Shown: positions 1-10,314, counted from the first letter of the stretch. The stretch: 64,000 nucleotides of DNA from HyVt-105 sp049975425 (GCA_049975425.1 JBNGDI010000004.1:1-64000), one strand, 5' to 3'. The notes: a model not told the origin generated them from the letters alone. Translations and numbers: made by a program.

Positions 1-123
1 CTAATGTTCTTTGTTTCATCAATACCCGTTGCACTAAATTCTTGAACCTGCCTTCTCAAATTCGCATGTTTTTATTAAGGCATTTATTATATTTGTTATT
101 CAATCAATTACAGAAACTCGCCA

Positions 124-138
124 TCACCTGTCAGGTGA
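124..138. repeat. Inverted repeat TCACCTG-T-CAGGTGA
   Basis: Seven-base arms (TCACCTG and CAGGTGA) are separated by one base, giving a perfect 15-nt dyad in otherwise AT-rich noncoding DNA. It could be a protein-binding site for a gene beyond the left edge or a chance dyad; no gene start lies close to it inside the window. Confidence 0.4.
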
Positions 139-185
139 AATAATCATTCATTCCTGCAACTTTATCTTTGATATATTCATCCCAC

Positions 186-201
186 CAGGCCGGCAGGCCG
201 G
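186..201. repeat. Tandem duplication of CAGGCCGG
   Basis: The octamer CAGGCCGG occurs twice in direct tandem. It is GC-rich compared with the AT-rich surroundings. No function can be assigned from the sequence. Confidence 0.5.
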
Positions 202-335
202 TTTCGTTCGCCGCCCCATGACGAAAGACCTGTATTTTTCCAAGATGAAAAAAGCAGGCAAAATAATCCTTCGGCTACGGATATTTTTGGGGTATCAGAT
301 AGACCTGCGAATGTGGGGGCGTAGCTGATTCCGGA

Positions 336-3300
336 TCACCGTAAGCCCGTTTTACCTGCATATGCCGTATAATATCCGTTCAGAAGCTCATTGAACCTTG
401 CAGCACGGTCCTCCTCTCCCTGGCTTTGGGCAATGAGGGCGCATTCCTGAAGGGATTGCAGGGCCACCCGTATCTCATAATCCATCAGTATCATCAGGGA
501 TGTATCCAGTCCCAGGAAATAATCCAGGTCTCCTGTCTGTAATCCGGCCATTTCATCGAGCAATTCCGCCGCTTTTTCATCTGCTCCGCACCTGTAGTAA
601 GCCCTGATAATATCCAGTATAAAATGATCATACGGGACTTTTTCATGGGGCATCAGCTCCATCACCCGGTCGAGCACTTTTTCAGCCCTGCCGGAATCTC
701 CCTGTTCCGCAAGGGAATTGGCCAGTCTCACAAAATTTTTGCGTAGCCTGATCACGGAAAATGTGTGGATATTGGTATAGTCAAGGTAAACGTCCGGATC
801 GTTCATATTGCCCCATTGAAAGTCTTCCATCAGGTTTTTGTAAAGTTTTTCCGTATGGATCCTCCCAAAATCGGGAGAGTTTTCCTCCATCGGGGTTTTT
901 ACCGGAACCAGCCTGTAGGCAAAGCCCTCCAGCTGAAAATACGGCTCAAGCCCCATGGCATCTTCATGTCCGCCCGTCACATAATACACGGGACGTTCCC
1001 ACTGGTTGGACGACAGCAGGTCGAGCATCATCATCTGGTTTTTTAACAGGTAATTGCCCTTCAGTTGGATTTCCAAATAGGGTTCGATCTGCGAAGCCAG
1101 TTCAGGGGGAACGGTTCCGTTTTCCACAACCCGGGCGCTGTCTACCGGGATCCGCACGGTACGGGTAGGAATATAATCAATCATTTCACCGTCCTGTGTC
1201 TGAAGTTTGGTCCTCGGATCATTGCTGTTGATCCAGTCGAGCACCTCCCGCATTTCCAGGGGTCGTTTGAACAGTTCACGCACCAGGATCTGCGTATTGG
1301 TCCCTTCCTGATATTTTTCCTCCTTCAGAGTAAATTTAATGGGCGGGGAATCATAGGCCTTTCGTTTCATCTGATCCACATACCAGTCGGTCATGAACAG
1401 CATCATGTTCACCACCCTCACATCGGTACGTATTCCTTCCACCTCCTGGGCATACCACAGGGGGAAGGTGTCATTGTCGCCGTTGGTGAATAGAATCGCA
1501 TTTTTTTCACAGGTGTTCAGGTAGTTGAATGCCACATCGCGGGCTGTATACCGTTCCGACCGGTTGTGATCGTCCCAGTTCTCTGCGGCCATGATTCCCG
1601 GAACCAGGGCCAGGGAAAGCAGGGTCAGCATTGCTGCGGCAGGTACCCGCGGGATCTTCTCTGCCATTATCCTGAACAACCCTGCCACTCCCAGCCCGAT
1701 CCAGATGGAGAATGCATAGAAAGACCCGGCATAGGCATAATCACGCTCCCGTGGCTGGTAGGGATACTGGTTCAGGTACACCACAATGGCTATTCCGGTA
1801 AAAATAAATAACAGCATCACCACCCAGAAATCATGGCTCCGGTACCTGTACTGAAGGAACAGGCCCACCAGTCCCAGCAACAGCGGCAACATATAGTATT
1901 TATTTCCGGCCGCGTTGCCATCATACCTTCCCGGCAGGTTTTTCTGTGGCCCCAGCCGGGCTTCATCCAGAAGCGGAATGCCGGTGATCCAGTTTCCCTT
2001 CAGAATATCACCGTGTCCCTGGATATCGTTTTGCCTTCCGGAAAAATTCCACATAAAATACCGGAAATACATGTGTCCCAGCTGGTAGGAAAAGAAAAAG
2101 CGCAGGTTTTCCCCGAAGGTGGGCTTAACCCGTGTTTCCACCTCCCCTCCCCGGGTGTTCACCCGGATTCTTCGCCCTTTCACACGGCCCCATTCCTCAT
2201 AAGCCCGGATGTGTTCGGACCGGTTGCTCCACATCCTGGGAAACAGGGTTTCGAACCTCGGGTCAAACACATAATCCGAAGTATAATGCGTGACCACATA
2301 CTTCCCGTCCCTCTGGACATACCAGGGCGATTTGTCTTTGATATCAATCACCGGCGCACTGTAATACTGGCCGTATAGCAGGGGCCTTTCGCCGTATTGT
2401 TCGCGGTTCAGATAATACTTCAGGGAGAAGGGATCGTCGGGATTGTTCTCATCCATAGGCGGATCGGCCAGGGAACGGATGGGAATGACGGCATAGCCCA
2501 GGTAGCCAATGAGTATAACTGTCAATCCCAGTACCACGGTATTGAGCACTACCATTTTCTTTTTCACCGTGTAATACAGCAGATAGGCCAGAAGGGCAAA
2601 AACCAACAGCACATAGATGACCATTCCCGACATGTAGGGTATGCTCAGGACATTCACAAAAAACAGTTCGAACCAGGATGCCACCTGAACAAAACCGGGG
2701 ATGATGAGATAAAGGATCACCGCCAGTAGAACAGCGGAAACGAGGGCGGCATAAAAAATCCCTTTCCGGGTAACCGGATATTTTTTAAAGTAATAAACAA
2801 ATACAATGGCCGGTATGGCCAGCAGGTTCAGCAAATGCACACCAATGGAAAGGCCCATGAGAAAGGCGATGAAAATCAGCCAGCGGTTGGCCCCGGGCTG
2901 ATCGGCCACGTTCTCCCACTTCAGGATAGCCCAGAAAACCACCGCCGTAAACAGGGAAGAAAGGGCATACACTTCTCCCTCCACCGCCGAAAACCAGAAT
3001 GTATCAGAAAAAGTATAGGCCAGGGTTCCGGTAGCTCCGGCTCCCATCAGGGCAATGATATTCCCGGTTGAAAGCATGGCATCCCGGCCCAGCATTTTTC
3101 TTCCCAGGTGGGTAATCGTCCAGAAAAGAAACAGGATGGTAAAAGCACTGGCCAGCCCCGACATGGCATTGACCATCCAGGCTACCTTCGAAACATCCCC
3201 GCCGGCAAACAGGGAAAAAAAACGAGCCAGCAACATAAATATGGGAGCCCCAGGAGGGTGTCCCACTTCCAGTTTGTATCCGGCTGCAATGAATTCACCG

Positions 3301-3416
3301 CAATCCCAGAAACTCACCGTGGGTTCCAGCGTAACCAGATATACCACCGCAGCGAGGAGAAACACCCCCCACCCGGTCAGCAGGTTTACCTTTCTGTACA
3401 TTCTTTCCATAATCAT
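336..3416 (-). CDS. DUF2723 (TMEM260-like) membrane protein, putative O-glycosyltransferase
   Basis: 1026-residue polytopic inner-membrane protein. The N-terminus carries the DUF2723 signature: a first membrane helix (about 15-30), then the acidic loop FWDCGEF (D38, E41) followed by GHPPGAP (about 52-58). About ten more hydrophobic helices run to residue ~620. The C-terminal third is soluble, with TPR-like helical repeats near 890-1000. The family is related to GT-C glycosyltransferases; the animal relative TMEM260 is an O-mannosyltransferase, and the acidic loop is the expected catalytic motif. The Bacteroidota substrate is not known to me, so transfer of a sugar from a lipid carrier to envelope proteins is inference. 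Several ATGs lie close together at the start (residues 1, 3 and 6); the first is used. The gene is divergent from the next gene and seems monocistronic. Confidence 0.85.
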   Translation of the reverse strand: MIMERMYRKVNLLTGWGVFLLAAVVYLVTLEPTVSFWDCGEFIAAGYKLEVGHPPGAPIFMLLARFFSLFAGGDVSKVAWMVNAMSGLASAFTILFLFWTITHLGRKMLGRDAMLSTGNIIALMGAGATGTLAYTFSDTFWFSAVEGEVYALSSLFTAVVFWAILKWENVADQPGANRWLIFIAFLMGLSIGVHLLNLLAIPAIVFVYYFKKYPVTRKGIFYAALVSAVLLAVILYLIIPGFVQVASWFELFFVNVLSIPYMSGMVIYVLLVFALLAYLLYYTVKKKMVVLNTVVLGLTVILIGYLGYAVIPIRSLADPPMDENNPDDPFSLKYYLNREQYGERPLLYGQYYSAPVIDIKDKSPWYVQRDGKYVVTHYTSDYVFDPRFETLFPRMWSNRSEHIRAYEEWGRVKGRRIRVNTRGGEVETRVKPTFGENLRFFFSYQLGHMYFRYFMWNFSGRQNDIQGHGDILKGNWITGIPLLDEARLGPQKNLPGRYDGNAAGNKYYMLPLLLGLVGLFLQYRYRSHDFWVVMLLFIFTGIAIVVYLNQYPYQPRERDYAYAGSFYAFSIWIGLGVAGLFRIMAEKIPRVPAAAMLTLLSLALVPGIMAAENWDDHNRSERYTARDVAFNYLNTCEKNAILFTNGDNDTFPLWYAQEVEGIRTDVRVVNMMLFMTDWYVDQMKRKAYDSPPIKFTLKEEKYQEGTNTQILVRELFKRPLEMREVLDWINSNDPRTKLQTQDGEMIDYIPTRTVRIPVDSARVVENGTVPPELASQIEPYLEIQLKGNYLLKNQMMMLDLLSSNQWERPVYYVTGGHEDAMGLEPYFQLEGFAYRLVPVKTPMEENSPDFGRIHTEKLYKNLMEDFQWGNMNDPDVYLDYTNIHTFSVIRLRKNFVRLANSLAEQGDSGRAEKVLDRVMELMPHEKVPYDHFILDIIRAYYRCGADEKAAELLDEMAGLQTGDLDYFLGLDTSLMILMDYEIRVALQSLQECALIAQSQGEEDRAARFNELLNGYYTAYAGKTGLR

Positions 3417-3528
3417 GTCATTCGGATATGTTGACGAAAATAATGCTTTTTATCCATCCCGGCAGTAATTTTTGGCTATTTTAGCCATTTTTGAGGACAC
3501 ACAAAGGCAGGCTAAAAACCCTGACATC

Positions 3529-6474
3529 ATGCACCTGCTTCTTCCGTTCATACTCCAACGGTTAACGCCCCGTCAGAATAAACGGGGGACAGGACGGAAG
3601 TATTTTCTGCTGTTCCTGGTTCTTCTGGCACAACCTCCGGCACCTCTTCCCGGCCAGTATTTCACCACGGGTGAAGACCCGGCCTCCCTTCGCTGGGAAC
3701 AGTTCAGCACCACCCATTTCCGTTTGATCTATCCCGCCGGTTTCAGGGAAAATGCGTTCCGGATGGCCGATATCCTGGAATATTACCGGGAAAACGTATC
3801 CCGCCCGCTGGGCCACGATCCCGGGAAAATCCCTGTGATACTGCACAATCATACGGCCGAGTCGAACGGTCTGGTGGCCTGGGCTCCCAAACGGATTGAG
3901 ATGTTCACCACCCCGCCTCAAAACATCTATCCGCACGACTGGCTTCAGCAACTGGCGCTTCATGAATACCGCCATGTGGTACAGGTAGACAAGCTGAACC
4001 AGGGATTTACCCGCGTACTGTCTTATTTGGGAGGGGAGCAGGTTCCGGGTGCTGTGACCAGCATGCTGGGCGACTGGTTTCTGGAAGGGGACGCCGTATA
4101 TGCAGAAACCCGGTTTTCGCCCAGCGGAAGAGGGCGCCTTCCTTCCTATGAAATGCAATTGCGGACCAGAGCTCTGGCAGAGGAAAGGTTTTACCGGTTC
4201 GACGAAGTTTTGCTGGGTTCCTACAAAACCCATGTCCCCGATTATTATGCATACGGATACCAGATGGTGGCCTATGCCCGGACGCATTACGGGGATACTC
4301 TCTGGCAAAAAGCCATTGAAAATACCGGAAAATATCCCTTTTTGCTCAATCCCGTACATTTCACCCTCCGCCGGGCGGGACTCTCGAAAAGGAAACTTTT
4401 TGACAGTACATTCAACGAACTGGAAAAACGCTGGAAGGAACAGTACCTTCAGGAAACTTATACTTCTACTGAAACGGTTTCATCACCCCCGGGCAAATGG
4501 TTTACCAGCTATCGCTTCCCGCAACCCGTATCCGGCAACCTGATCCTGGCCGAGAAATCAGGAATCGATCAGGTAGACCAGTTCGTCCTGATGGATTCCG
4601 ACGGAAAGGAACAGATCATCCATACACCCGGTCATACCTCATCGGTCAGGCTTTCGGCCAAAAAAAACCTGGTTGCCTGGGCAGAGTACATTCCGGATAT
4701 CCGCTGGGAAAACCAGAGGTATTCGGTAATTAAAACATACGATTTGAAGACCGGCAAAACCAACCGGCTGAGTTCACGGAGCCGGCTTTTTGCCCCGGCC
4801 GTATCCCCTGATGCAGGCAAAATAGCCGCAGTGGAGGTGAATCCGCAGAACCGGGTTGCTCTGGTCATTCTGGATGCACGCACCGGGGAACGTCTTGACA
4901 GCATTCCCTCGCCGGGCAACCGTTTCCTGATGCTTCCCGAATGGACGGAAAACGACCGGGACCTGCTGGTCATCTCCCTCGATCACCGGGGAAAAGGAAT
5001 ATCCCGTGTGAACACCTCTTCGGGCCGCTGGACCGAAGTGCTTGCGCCTTCTTACCATGACATTCTTCTGGCTGCTTCCTACCGGCAGTATATCCTCTAC
5101 CATTCGTCGTATTCAGGCATTGACAACATATATGCCCTGGATACCCTTACCCGGCAAATCTACCGGGTAACCTCCTCCCGCTTTGGGGCATTCGATCCTG
5201 CCGTCGATACGAAGGCCGGAATGTTATATTATTCTGATTACCATTCGCAGGGTCACCGCATTGTGAAAATCCCGCTGGAGCCGTCCGTATGGGAAGAACT
5301 GGACAGCGTGGAAAACCGTTTCAGAGGGTTTATTTCCGATGCGGAAGAAGCGGTTCCCGAGCCGGTGCCCGGGGATCTTCCCTCGGGGAAATACGAACCG
5401 CGACCCTACAGAAAAGGTTGGAACCTTTTCCGTTTTCACAGCTGGATGCCGTTTTATTTCGACCTTGAAAATTTTACGCTGGAAGAACCCGATATAGCCC
5501 CCGGGGCGACCCTTCTGTCACAGAACCTGCTGAACACGGCCTTTACCTCCCTTGCCTATGCTTACCGTGAGGGAGATCATCACTTCACAACAGGATTCAC
5601 CTACCGTGGCTGGTTTCCGGTGATCAGGCTCGAATACCGGCAGGGAGGAGAAATCGACCTGCTTAAGCCTCAAAATGTTGAATACCGTGGCAGTATAACG
5701 GCTCCTGCCCGTACATTCACCGCCAATATCTCCCTTCCCCTGAATCTGACCCGCAACCGTTTCTACAGCGCCCTGGTTCCCTCGCTTCAACTGACAGCCT
5801 ATAACGATATATACTTCAACCTGAGCAGCCGTCTTTTCGAACAGAACCTCCTGTCGTCCCGCACCCGTTTGTATTATTATTTTCTGCACAAAACCTCACC
5901 CAGAGACCTGTATCCGAAATGGGGAGGGATTCTGGATCTTATCCATCTTTCGGTTCCCGGAAAGGCAGAATCGTTCAATCCATCCTTCAAACTGAAGGCC
6001 GCCCTGTTTCTTCCCGGGCTTTTCAATCATCACGGACTGCGGCTGGAGGGCAGTTATCAAACGCAGAATCTGGACCGGTATGCCTTTACGGCAGGGAAAG
6101 AATTTCCCAGGGGATATGATCCCGTTTTCAGCGAAACCCTGGAAAGTTTCCGTTCTGATTATGTGTTTCCCCTGTGGTATCCCGATCTGAGCATTCCCGG
6201 GGTACTGTACATCAAGCGCATGAGCGGGGGGCTATTCGGGGACGCAGCCCGTAACCGTTACCGGGAATGGAACGAAGAAATTTCCTCCTACGTAGAGATC
6301 AGAGAACCCCTTTACTCTTTCGGCGGTTCACTGACATTCGATTTCCATGTGCTGAGAATTCCCTGGGGCATCCGGGCAGGAGCCCGTTTTGCCTGGCTCC
6401 CCCTTCTGAACAAGCCGGTGATCGAATCCATTTTCTCAGTGGATATTTACGGATTCTCCATCAATCGCCGGTAG
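3529..6474 (+). CDS. Secreted peptidase-MA-like / beta-propeller / outer-membrane barrel protein
   Basis: 981 residues from the ATG at 3529; the frame is open back to a TTG at 3472, but the ATG places a hydrophobic signal segment (about 23-35) near the N-terminus. Residues ~55-300 form a gluzincin-type zinc peptidase region: HEYRH (H145, E146, H149 counted from this ATG), then the downstream glutamate motif WFLEGDAVYAE (E186). This is the arrangement of peptidase MA family proteins. Residues ~320-600 hold TolB/WD40-like propeller repeats. From ~630 to the end, alternating aromatic strands look like an outer-membrane beta-barrel. The protein is probably surface or outer-membrane anchored; its substrate is unknown. 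Its last 14 bases overlap the convergent ResB-CcsA gene. Confidence 0.8.
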   Translation: MHLLLPFILQRLTPRQNKRGTGRKYFLLFLVLLAQPPAPLPGQYFTTGEDPASLRWEQFSTTHFRLIYPAGFRENAFRMADILEYYRENVSRPLGHDPGKIPVILHNHTAESNGLVAWAPKRIEMFTTPPQNIYPHDWLQQLALHEYRHVVQVDKLNQGFTRVLSYLGGEQVPGAVTSMLGDWFLEGDAVYAETRFSPSGRGRLPSYEMQLRTRALAEERFYRFDEVLLGSYKTHVPDYYAYGYQMVAYARTHYGDTLWQKAIENTGKYPFLLNPVHFTLRRAGLSKRKLFDSTFNELEKRWKEQYLQETYTSTETVSSPPGKWFTSYRFPQPVSGNLILAEKSGIDQVDQFVLMDSDGKEQIIHTPGHTSSVRLSAKKNLVAWAEYIPDIRWENQRYSVIKTYDLKTGKTNRLSSRSRLFAPAVSPDAGKIAAVEVNPQNRVALVILDARTGERLDSIPSPGNRFLMLPEWTENDRDLLVISLDHRGKGISRVNTSSGRWTEVLAPSYHDILLAASYRQYILYHSSYSGIDNIYALDTLTRQIYRVTSSRFGAFDPAVDTKAGMLYYSDYHSQGHRIVKIPLEPSVWEELDSVENRFRGFISDAEEAVPEPVPGDLPSGKYEPRPYRKGWNLFRFHSWMPFYFDLENFTLEEPDIAPGATLLSQNLLNTAFTSLAYAYREGDHHFTTGFTYRGWFPVIRLEYRQGGEIDLLKPQNVEYRGSITAPARTFTANISLPLNLTRNRFYSALVPSLQLTAYNDIYFNLSSRLFEQNLLSSRTRLYYYFLHKTSPRDLYPKWGGILDLIHLSVPGKAESFNPSFKLKAALFLPGLFNHHGLRLEGSYQTQNLDRYAFTAGKEFPRGYDPVFSETLESFRSDYVFPLWYPDLSIPGVLYIKRMSGGLFGDAARNRYREWNEEISSYVEIREPLYSFGGSLTFDFHVLRIPWGIRAGARFAWLPLLNKPVIESIFSVDIYGFSINRR

Positions 6475-9400
6475 GCTCCACCGCGAAATGTTTCTGCTTC
6501 CACCAGGCCAGAAGAGCCAGGAAACCCATTCCTGCAACGGCGATATACAGGAACCGGGGGACCGGGACAGGATCTCCCCCGGCATAGGAGTGCAATCCCG
6601 ACAGGTAATAATTGACCCCGAAATAGGTCATCAATACCGAACCAAATCCGGCCAAAGCGGCCAGGTTAAAGCGGTAAAGGTTCCACATGCCCGGGATCAG
6701 GCGCATATGGACAATGAAAGTGTATACCAGAATGGTTACCAGCGACCAGGTTTCCTTGGGGTCCCATCCCCAGTAGCGCCCCCACGATTCGTTAGCCCAC
6801 ACGGCTCCCAGCACGGTACCTGTGGTGAGCAGGAACAGGCCGGGCAGAAGGCTTAATTCAGAAACCCTTGTCAGTTCAAAAACATGGGCGTTTATTCTTT
6901 CCCGGTTCCCGGCATTTTTCAGGGCAAGCAGAATCATATTTACCAGGCCAAGAATGGCCGAGAGTCCGAAAAAACCATAACTGGCAGTGATCACCGACAC
7001 ATGAAAGGTCAGCCAGTATGACTGCAGCACCGGCACCAGCCGGGTGATCTCGGGGTTCATCCAGCTCAGGTGCGCAACAAAAAGGGTAAGGGCTGCCAGT
7101 ACGGAAGCAGCCGCCAGAGTCACAGCATTTCTCCCGGAAAACAGAAAACCCGCCATCATGGTGGCCCAGGATACGTAGATCATCGATTCATACCCGTTGC
7201 TCCAGGGAGCATGACCGGCAATCACCCACCGGGCGGCAAGGCCCAGGGTATGCACGGAGAATCCCAGCAACAGGAAATATTTCACTGCCCGGCTGAAGCC
7301 GGAAACCGAAAAACGGGGAGCCACTGCCTGCACCAGAAGGAGCAACAGAAAAAGCAAACCGGTAATTCCATAAAAAGGAATGAGCCTTTTGAACACGTTC
7401 CATTCGTAATACAGGATCTCCAGGCGAATCCTGAACGGACCGGGAATATCCAGGGTTGATTGTCCCTCCTGATACACCTTCAGGTAATGCAGGTATTCAT
7501 CGGCCTGAGAAAAATTTCCCGATTGCATCCCCTTCCGGAAGGCTTCGAAATACGATTCGGCCAGGCCGGCCACAAAAACGGAATCTTCCCTGCTTTCAAA
7601 CAATCCGGCCTGGTGCGGGGCGTACCAGGTATGATCCGGATCGTTCTTCCGCGGGAACATGCGCAGGAATTGGCCGGAAAACGTCATGTACACCACATTG
7701 ACCCTTTCATCTACCTGCAGAATGTCCTTGTCAAAACGTGTTCTATCCCCCGGACTCTTCGCATAGGCCCGGTTTACCGGCCCGGTAAGCCGGTACCGGG
7801 GAGGATCTTCCCTCAGATCGAAAAAATCAGCAAATGAAGCGTAAGAGCCATCTGTTCCGAGTAGTTGGGCTACTTCAGCACCCGGGATACGGATCATTTT
7901 AACCGACTGCCAGCCATAGGGATCAAGATGCATACCGAGAAAGATCTGCATGGGATGCCAGCCATTGAAGCGATTGCGACGGGTCACCTTATGGACCATA
8001 TCGGCAGCCAGGGAATGTATTGGTCTGATGCGTCCCTGGCCGGACTGTACCAGCACCCGGCCGAAGGAAGTAGTCTGTTCTTTGTCGGGCAATAAAAACC
8101 GGCTCCCCTCCTGAGCGAAGCCCTGGGTTATCGACAGCATCAGGACCCCGGCCAGGATAAAGCCGCTTTTATTCCCTGTTTTGCGCAAAAGGCTGCGAAA
8201 ACGGGACCGGGGGTGCACCAGTGTAAGCAGCATGCCTGCCACCAGAAGAAAATACCCGGCATAGGTTACCAAAGTACCCGCCATGTCGTGATTTACAGAA
8301 AGAACTGTTCCTTTTTCATCGGGATCATAGGACGACTGATAAAACCGATACCCTCTGTGTTTCAATATGTTATTCATGTATATTCTGTAATCCTTCTTTA
8401 CATCCCTTGCCTGATCGGTCAGGGTAACCCGGCTGGCATAGAATGCGGGACTGTTTGACCCGGGGTACCTTTCGAGAATAAAATCGTGCAAATACAGGGT
8501 AAAAGGAAGGGAATAAACAGGAGGAGCGAAAGTCAGGGTCAGTTCGTTCTCTCCCACATACACCAGGGTTCCCCCTCCGGAGAATTCTTCATCAAAGGGT
8601 ATCCCTGCCTGTTGCGTACCGTTCGCTGAAACGATTTCAACCTGCAATACATCTGCAGGAGAATCATCTGAAGCGGAATGTGGGGAAGTAATCCACTGTA
8701 CTGCAGCAGACGGATGCAGATGTTGAAGGACAAAGCGCTGCTCTCCAAGGCGGTATATCTTCCGGTGGCGGAAAGGATGCCATTCTTGTGGGTTCAGAAC
8801 AGAATCGGCCGGTGAAGTCATATCCCTGACATGCAACACACTATCGGAAACCAGGTACAGGTTTCCGTTACGCTGCCTGATGTTCACCAGGGAAGAAAAG
8901 TCTTCCGTATTGAAGGAAAACGACAGGCCGGCCCCGAAAAAAGTCGTATGATTTTCAATAAAAACCGTTTTGCGGGAGTAATCCGACAGCCAGACCAAGG
9001 CCAGCACCGTATCACCATCAGGCTGTTCCGTAACGGTTTGCACAGCCCCGGGAATAAATCCTGTTTTCCGGAACCGGATTTCGTTTCCGTTCAGATACAG
9101 ACTTTCTGTAAAACCGGTACGTTGCAGGTTTCGGTAAGAGAGGTCCACCGTGAGGCCGGGCTTTTCGCTGTCATCAACCCACACCTGAAAAGCCCTTCCG
9201 TCGCCCAGAATCATCCGGCTGCTTTCGCCTTCCCTGATATGCATGATACCCTCATATCCCAGGTAGCGTGTCAGGGCGGCGCCCACAATGATCACCAAAA
9301 ATGCCAGGTGAAATATTCCAACGGGCCATCTGGCAGGGCGGTATAATTTCCTTGTCACCACATTTCCCAGCAGGTTTAAGGCTATCAGAAGCAGAAGCCA

Positions 9401-9553
9401 TTCGAACCAGCGGGCATTGTATACCCTCTGACGGGCTATTTCCGTACCGAAATCGTTCTCAATGAAGGTGGCGGCAGCAATAGAAACCGCAAATACCGCT
9501 ACCAGTACGGCCATGGTCTTCATGGAGAACAAAAGTTCCGTTATTTTTTTCAT
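6461..9553 (-). CDS. ccsBA: Fused cytochrome c biogenesis protein ResB-CcsA (System II)
   Basis: 1030 residues combining both System II haem-handling proteins. The N-terminal part resembles ResB/Ccs1: three helices in the first ~100 residues, a large extracytoplasmic domain, then a helix near 420. The C-terminal ~300 residues are CcsA: a motif GHAPWSNGYES and the tryptophan-rich haem-binding WGRYWGWDPKETW, with histidines typical of the channel. The protein exports haem and attaches it to CXXCH apocytochromes at the outer face of the inner membrane. Fusion in this order is known in epsilonproteobacteria and Bacteroidota. Its presence implies c-type cytochromes, so some respiratory capacity. 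It starts at an ATG 71 bp after the AlkD-like gene's stop. Confidence 0.93.
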   Translation of the reverse strand: MKKITELLFSMKTMAVLVAVFAVSIAAATFIENDFGTEIARQRVYNARWFEWLLLLIALNLLGNVVTRKLYRPARWPVGIFHLAFLVIIVGAALTRYLGYEGIMHIREGESSRMILGDGRAFQVWVDDSEKPGLTVDLSYRNLQRTGFTESLYLNGNEIRFRKTGFIPGAVQTVTEQPDGDTVLALVWLSDYSRKTVFIENHTTFFGAGLSFSFNTEDFSSLVNIRQRNGNLYLVSDSVLHVRDMTSPADSVLNPQEWHPFRHRKIYRLGEQRFVLQHLHPSAAVQWITSPHSASDDSPADVLQVEIVSANGTQQAGIPFDEEFSGGGTLVYVGENELTLTFAPPVYSLPFTLYLHDFILERYPGSNSPAFYASRVTLTDQARDVKKDYRIYMNNILKHRGYRFYQSSYDPDEKGTVLSVNHDMAGTLVTYAGYFLLVAGMLLTLVHPRSRFRSLLRKTGNKSGFILAGVLMLSITQGFAQEGSRFLLPDKEQTTSFGRVLVQSGQGRIRPIHSLAADMVHKVTRRNRFNGWHPMQIFLGMHLDPYGWQSVKMIRIPGAEVAQLLGTDGSYASFADFFDLREDPPRYRLTGPVNRAYAKSPGDRTRFDKDILQVDERVNVVYMTFSGQFLRMFPRKNDPDHTWYAPHQAGLFESREDSVFVAGLAESYFEAFRKGMQSGNFSQADEYLHYLKVYQEGQSTLDIPGPFRIRLEILYYEWNVFKRLIPFYGITGLLFLLLLLVQAVAPRFSVSGFSRAVKYFLLLGFSVHTLGLAARWVIAGHAPWSNGYESMIYVSWATMMAGFLFSGRNAVTLAAASVLAALTLFVAHLSWMNPEITRLVPVLQSYWLTFHVSVITASYGFFGLSAILGLVNMILLALKNAGNRERINAHVFELTRVSELSLLPGLFLLTTGTVLGAVWANESWGRYWGWDPKETWSLVTILVYTFIVHMRLIPGMWNLYRFNLAALAGFGSVLMTYFGVNYYLSGLHSYAGGDPVPVPRFLYIAVAGMGFLALLAWWKQKHFAVEPTGD

Positions 9554-9624
9554 CCCTTTCTGTTACATATCCTTTCAAATAAACAAATATTCCCCTGATT
9601 TCGCTATCACAGAAAACCAAAATA

Positions 9625-10314
9625 TTACGGATTCGCTTTCCTTATGATTTTCATGGCTTCCCGTTCACTGAGGGGAGAAAGTTTGTGAGTGCCCACAAAG
9701 TGCCGCACCGTTTCCGCGTCGGTCTTTGAATATTCCCTCAGAGCCCAGCCGATGGCCTTTTGCAGGAAAAACTCACCCGAAGCGGCACATGCCGCAATAT
9801 TGGCAAACAGCAGATCCGTGTTGGTTTTTTCTTTATACCTGAGCTGAAACAGCAGGCAGGTACGCTGCAGCCAGAGGTTGCCCGATTCCATCCATTGCTT
9901 ATTCACCCCGGGGGTCAGCTCGGGAAAACGTTGCAGAAAACTGCCTGTCAGCCGGGAAGCAAGAAAATCGACCGTATCCCACCACGAACGGGTAGTGATG
10001 AGGCGTTCCAGGAAACACACATCCTCCTCATTCAGAAGTTGCCGGAACCGGTCGGCCAGTTCCATGGCGGCATACTGGTATTCCCTGGGTTCGCGCATCC
10101 ACAGTTCATCCACCACATGGATAAGTTCGTCCCGGGTAGGATTTACATTTCTTAACAGAGGCCGCAGCAATTCCCGACGGAGCGGAGACTGGATCCCATA
10201 AAACGGGAACCTGTTCTTCATATACTTCTTCATCATCACCGCTTTTTCCGGGTCGGCATGACGGTCAAATATTTCTTCCATAAGGGAAGGAATACGGGAA
10301 ATATCGATATTCAT
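9625..10314 (-). CDS. DNA alkylation repair protein, AlkD-like
   Basis: 229 residues from the ATG at 10314; a GTG at 10341 is in frame but adds an unrelated extension. All-helical HEAT-like repeat protein of the AlkD/AlkC DNA glycosylase group, with the YGIQSPLRREL segment near residues 35-45 and TRSWWDTVDFLAS in the middle. The WDTVD segment matches the position of the catalytic tryptophan/aspartate region in AlkD. Family members excise positively charged alkylated bases such as 7-methylguanine or 3-methyladenine. It follows the decarboxylase gene by 38 bp on the same strand, so may be cotranscribed. Confidence 0.85.
   Translation of the reverse strand: MNIDISRIPSLMEEIFDRHADPEKAVMMKKYMKNRFPFYGIQSPLRRELLRPLLRNVNPTRDELIHVVDELWMREPREYQYAAMELADRFRQLLNEEDVCFLERLITTRSWWDTVDFLASRLTGSFLQRFPELTPGVNKQWMESGNLWLQRTCLLFQLRYKEKTNTDLLFANIAACAASGEFFLQKAIGWALREYSKTDAETVRHFVGTHKLSPLSEREAMKIIRKANP

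Larger units (their letters stand above)
1..335. other. Noncoding left edge
   Basis: I find no convincing gene in this stretch; both strands are broken by stops and no ORF of useful length has family character. It holds a 15-nt inverted repeat (124-138) and an 8-bp tandem duplication (186-201), listed separately. It lies downstream of the 336-3416 gene on the minus strand, so it may contain that gene's transcription end, but I see only weak hairpins around 258-285 and do not call a terminator. Confidence 0.6.

Noticed and set aside
258..285. Weak hairpin downstream of the DUF2723 gene
   Set aside because: Only about four good pairs with a bulge; insufficient for a terminator call.
3562..4359. 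Minus-strand frame inside the peptidase-MA gene
   Set aside because: Overlaps a protein with strong motifs on the other strand; low-complexity translation.
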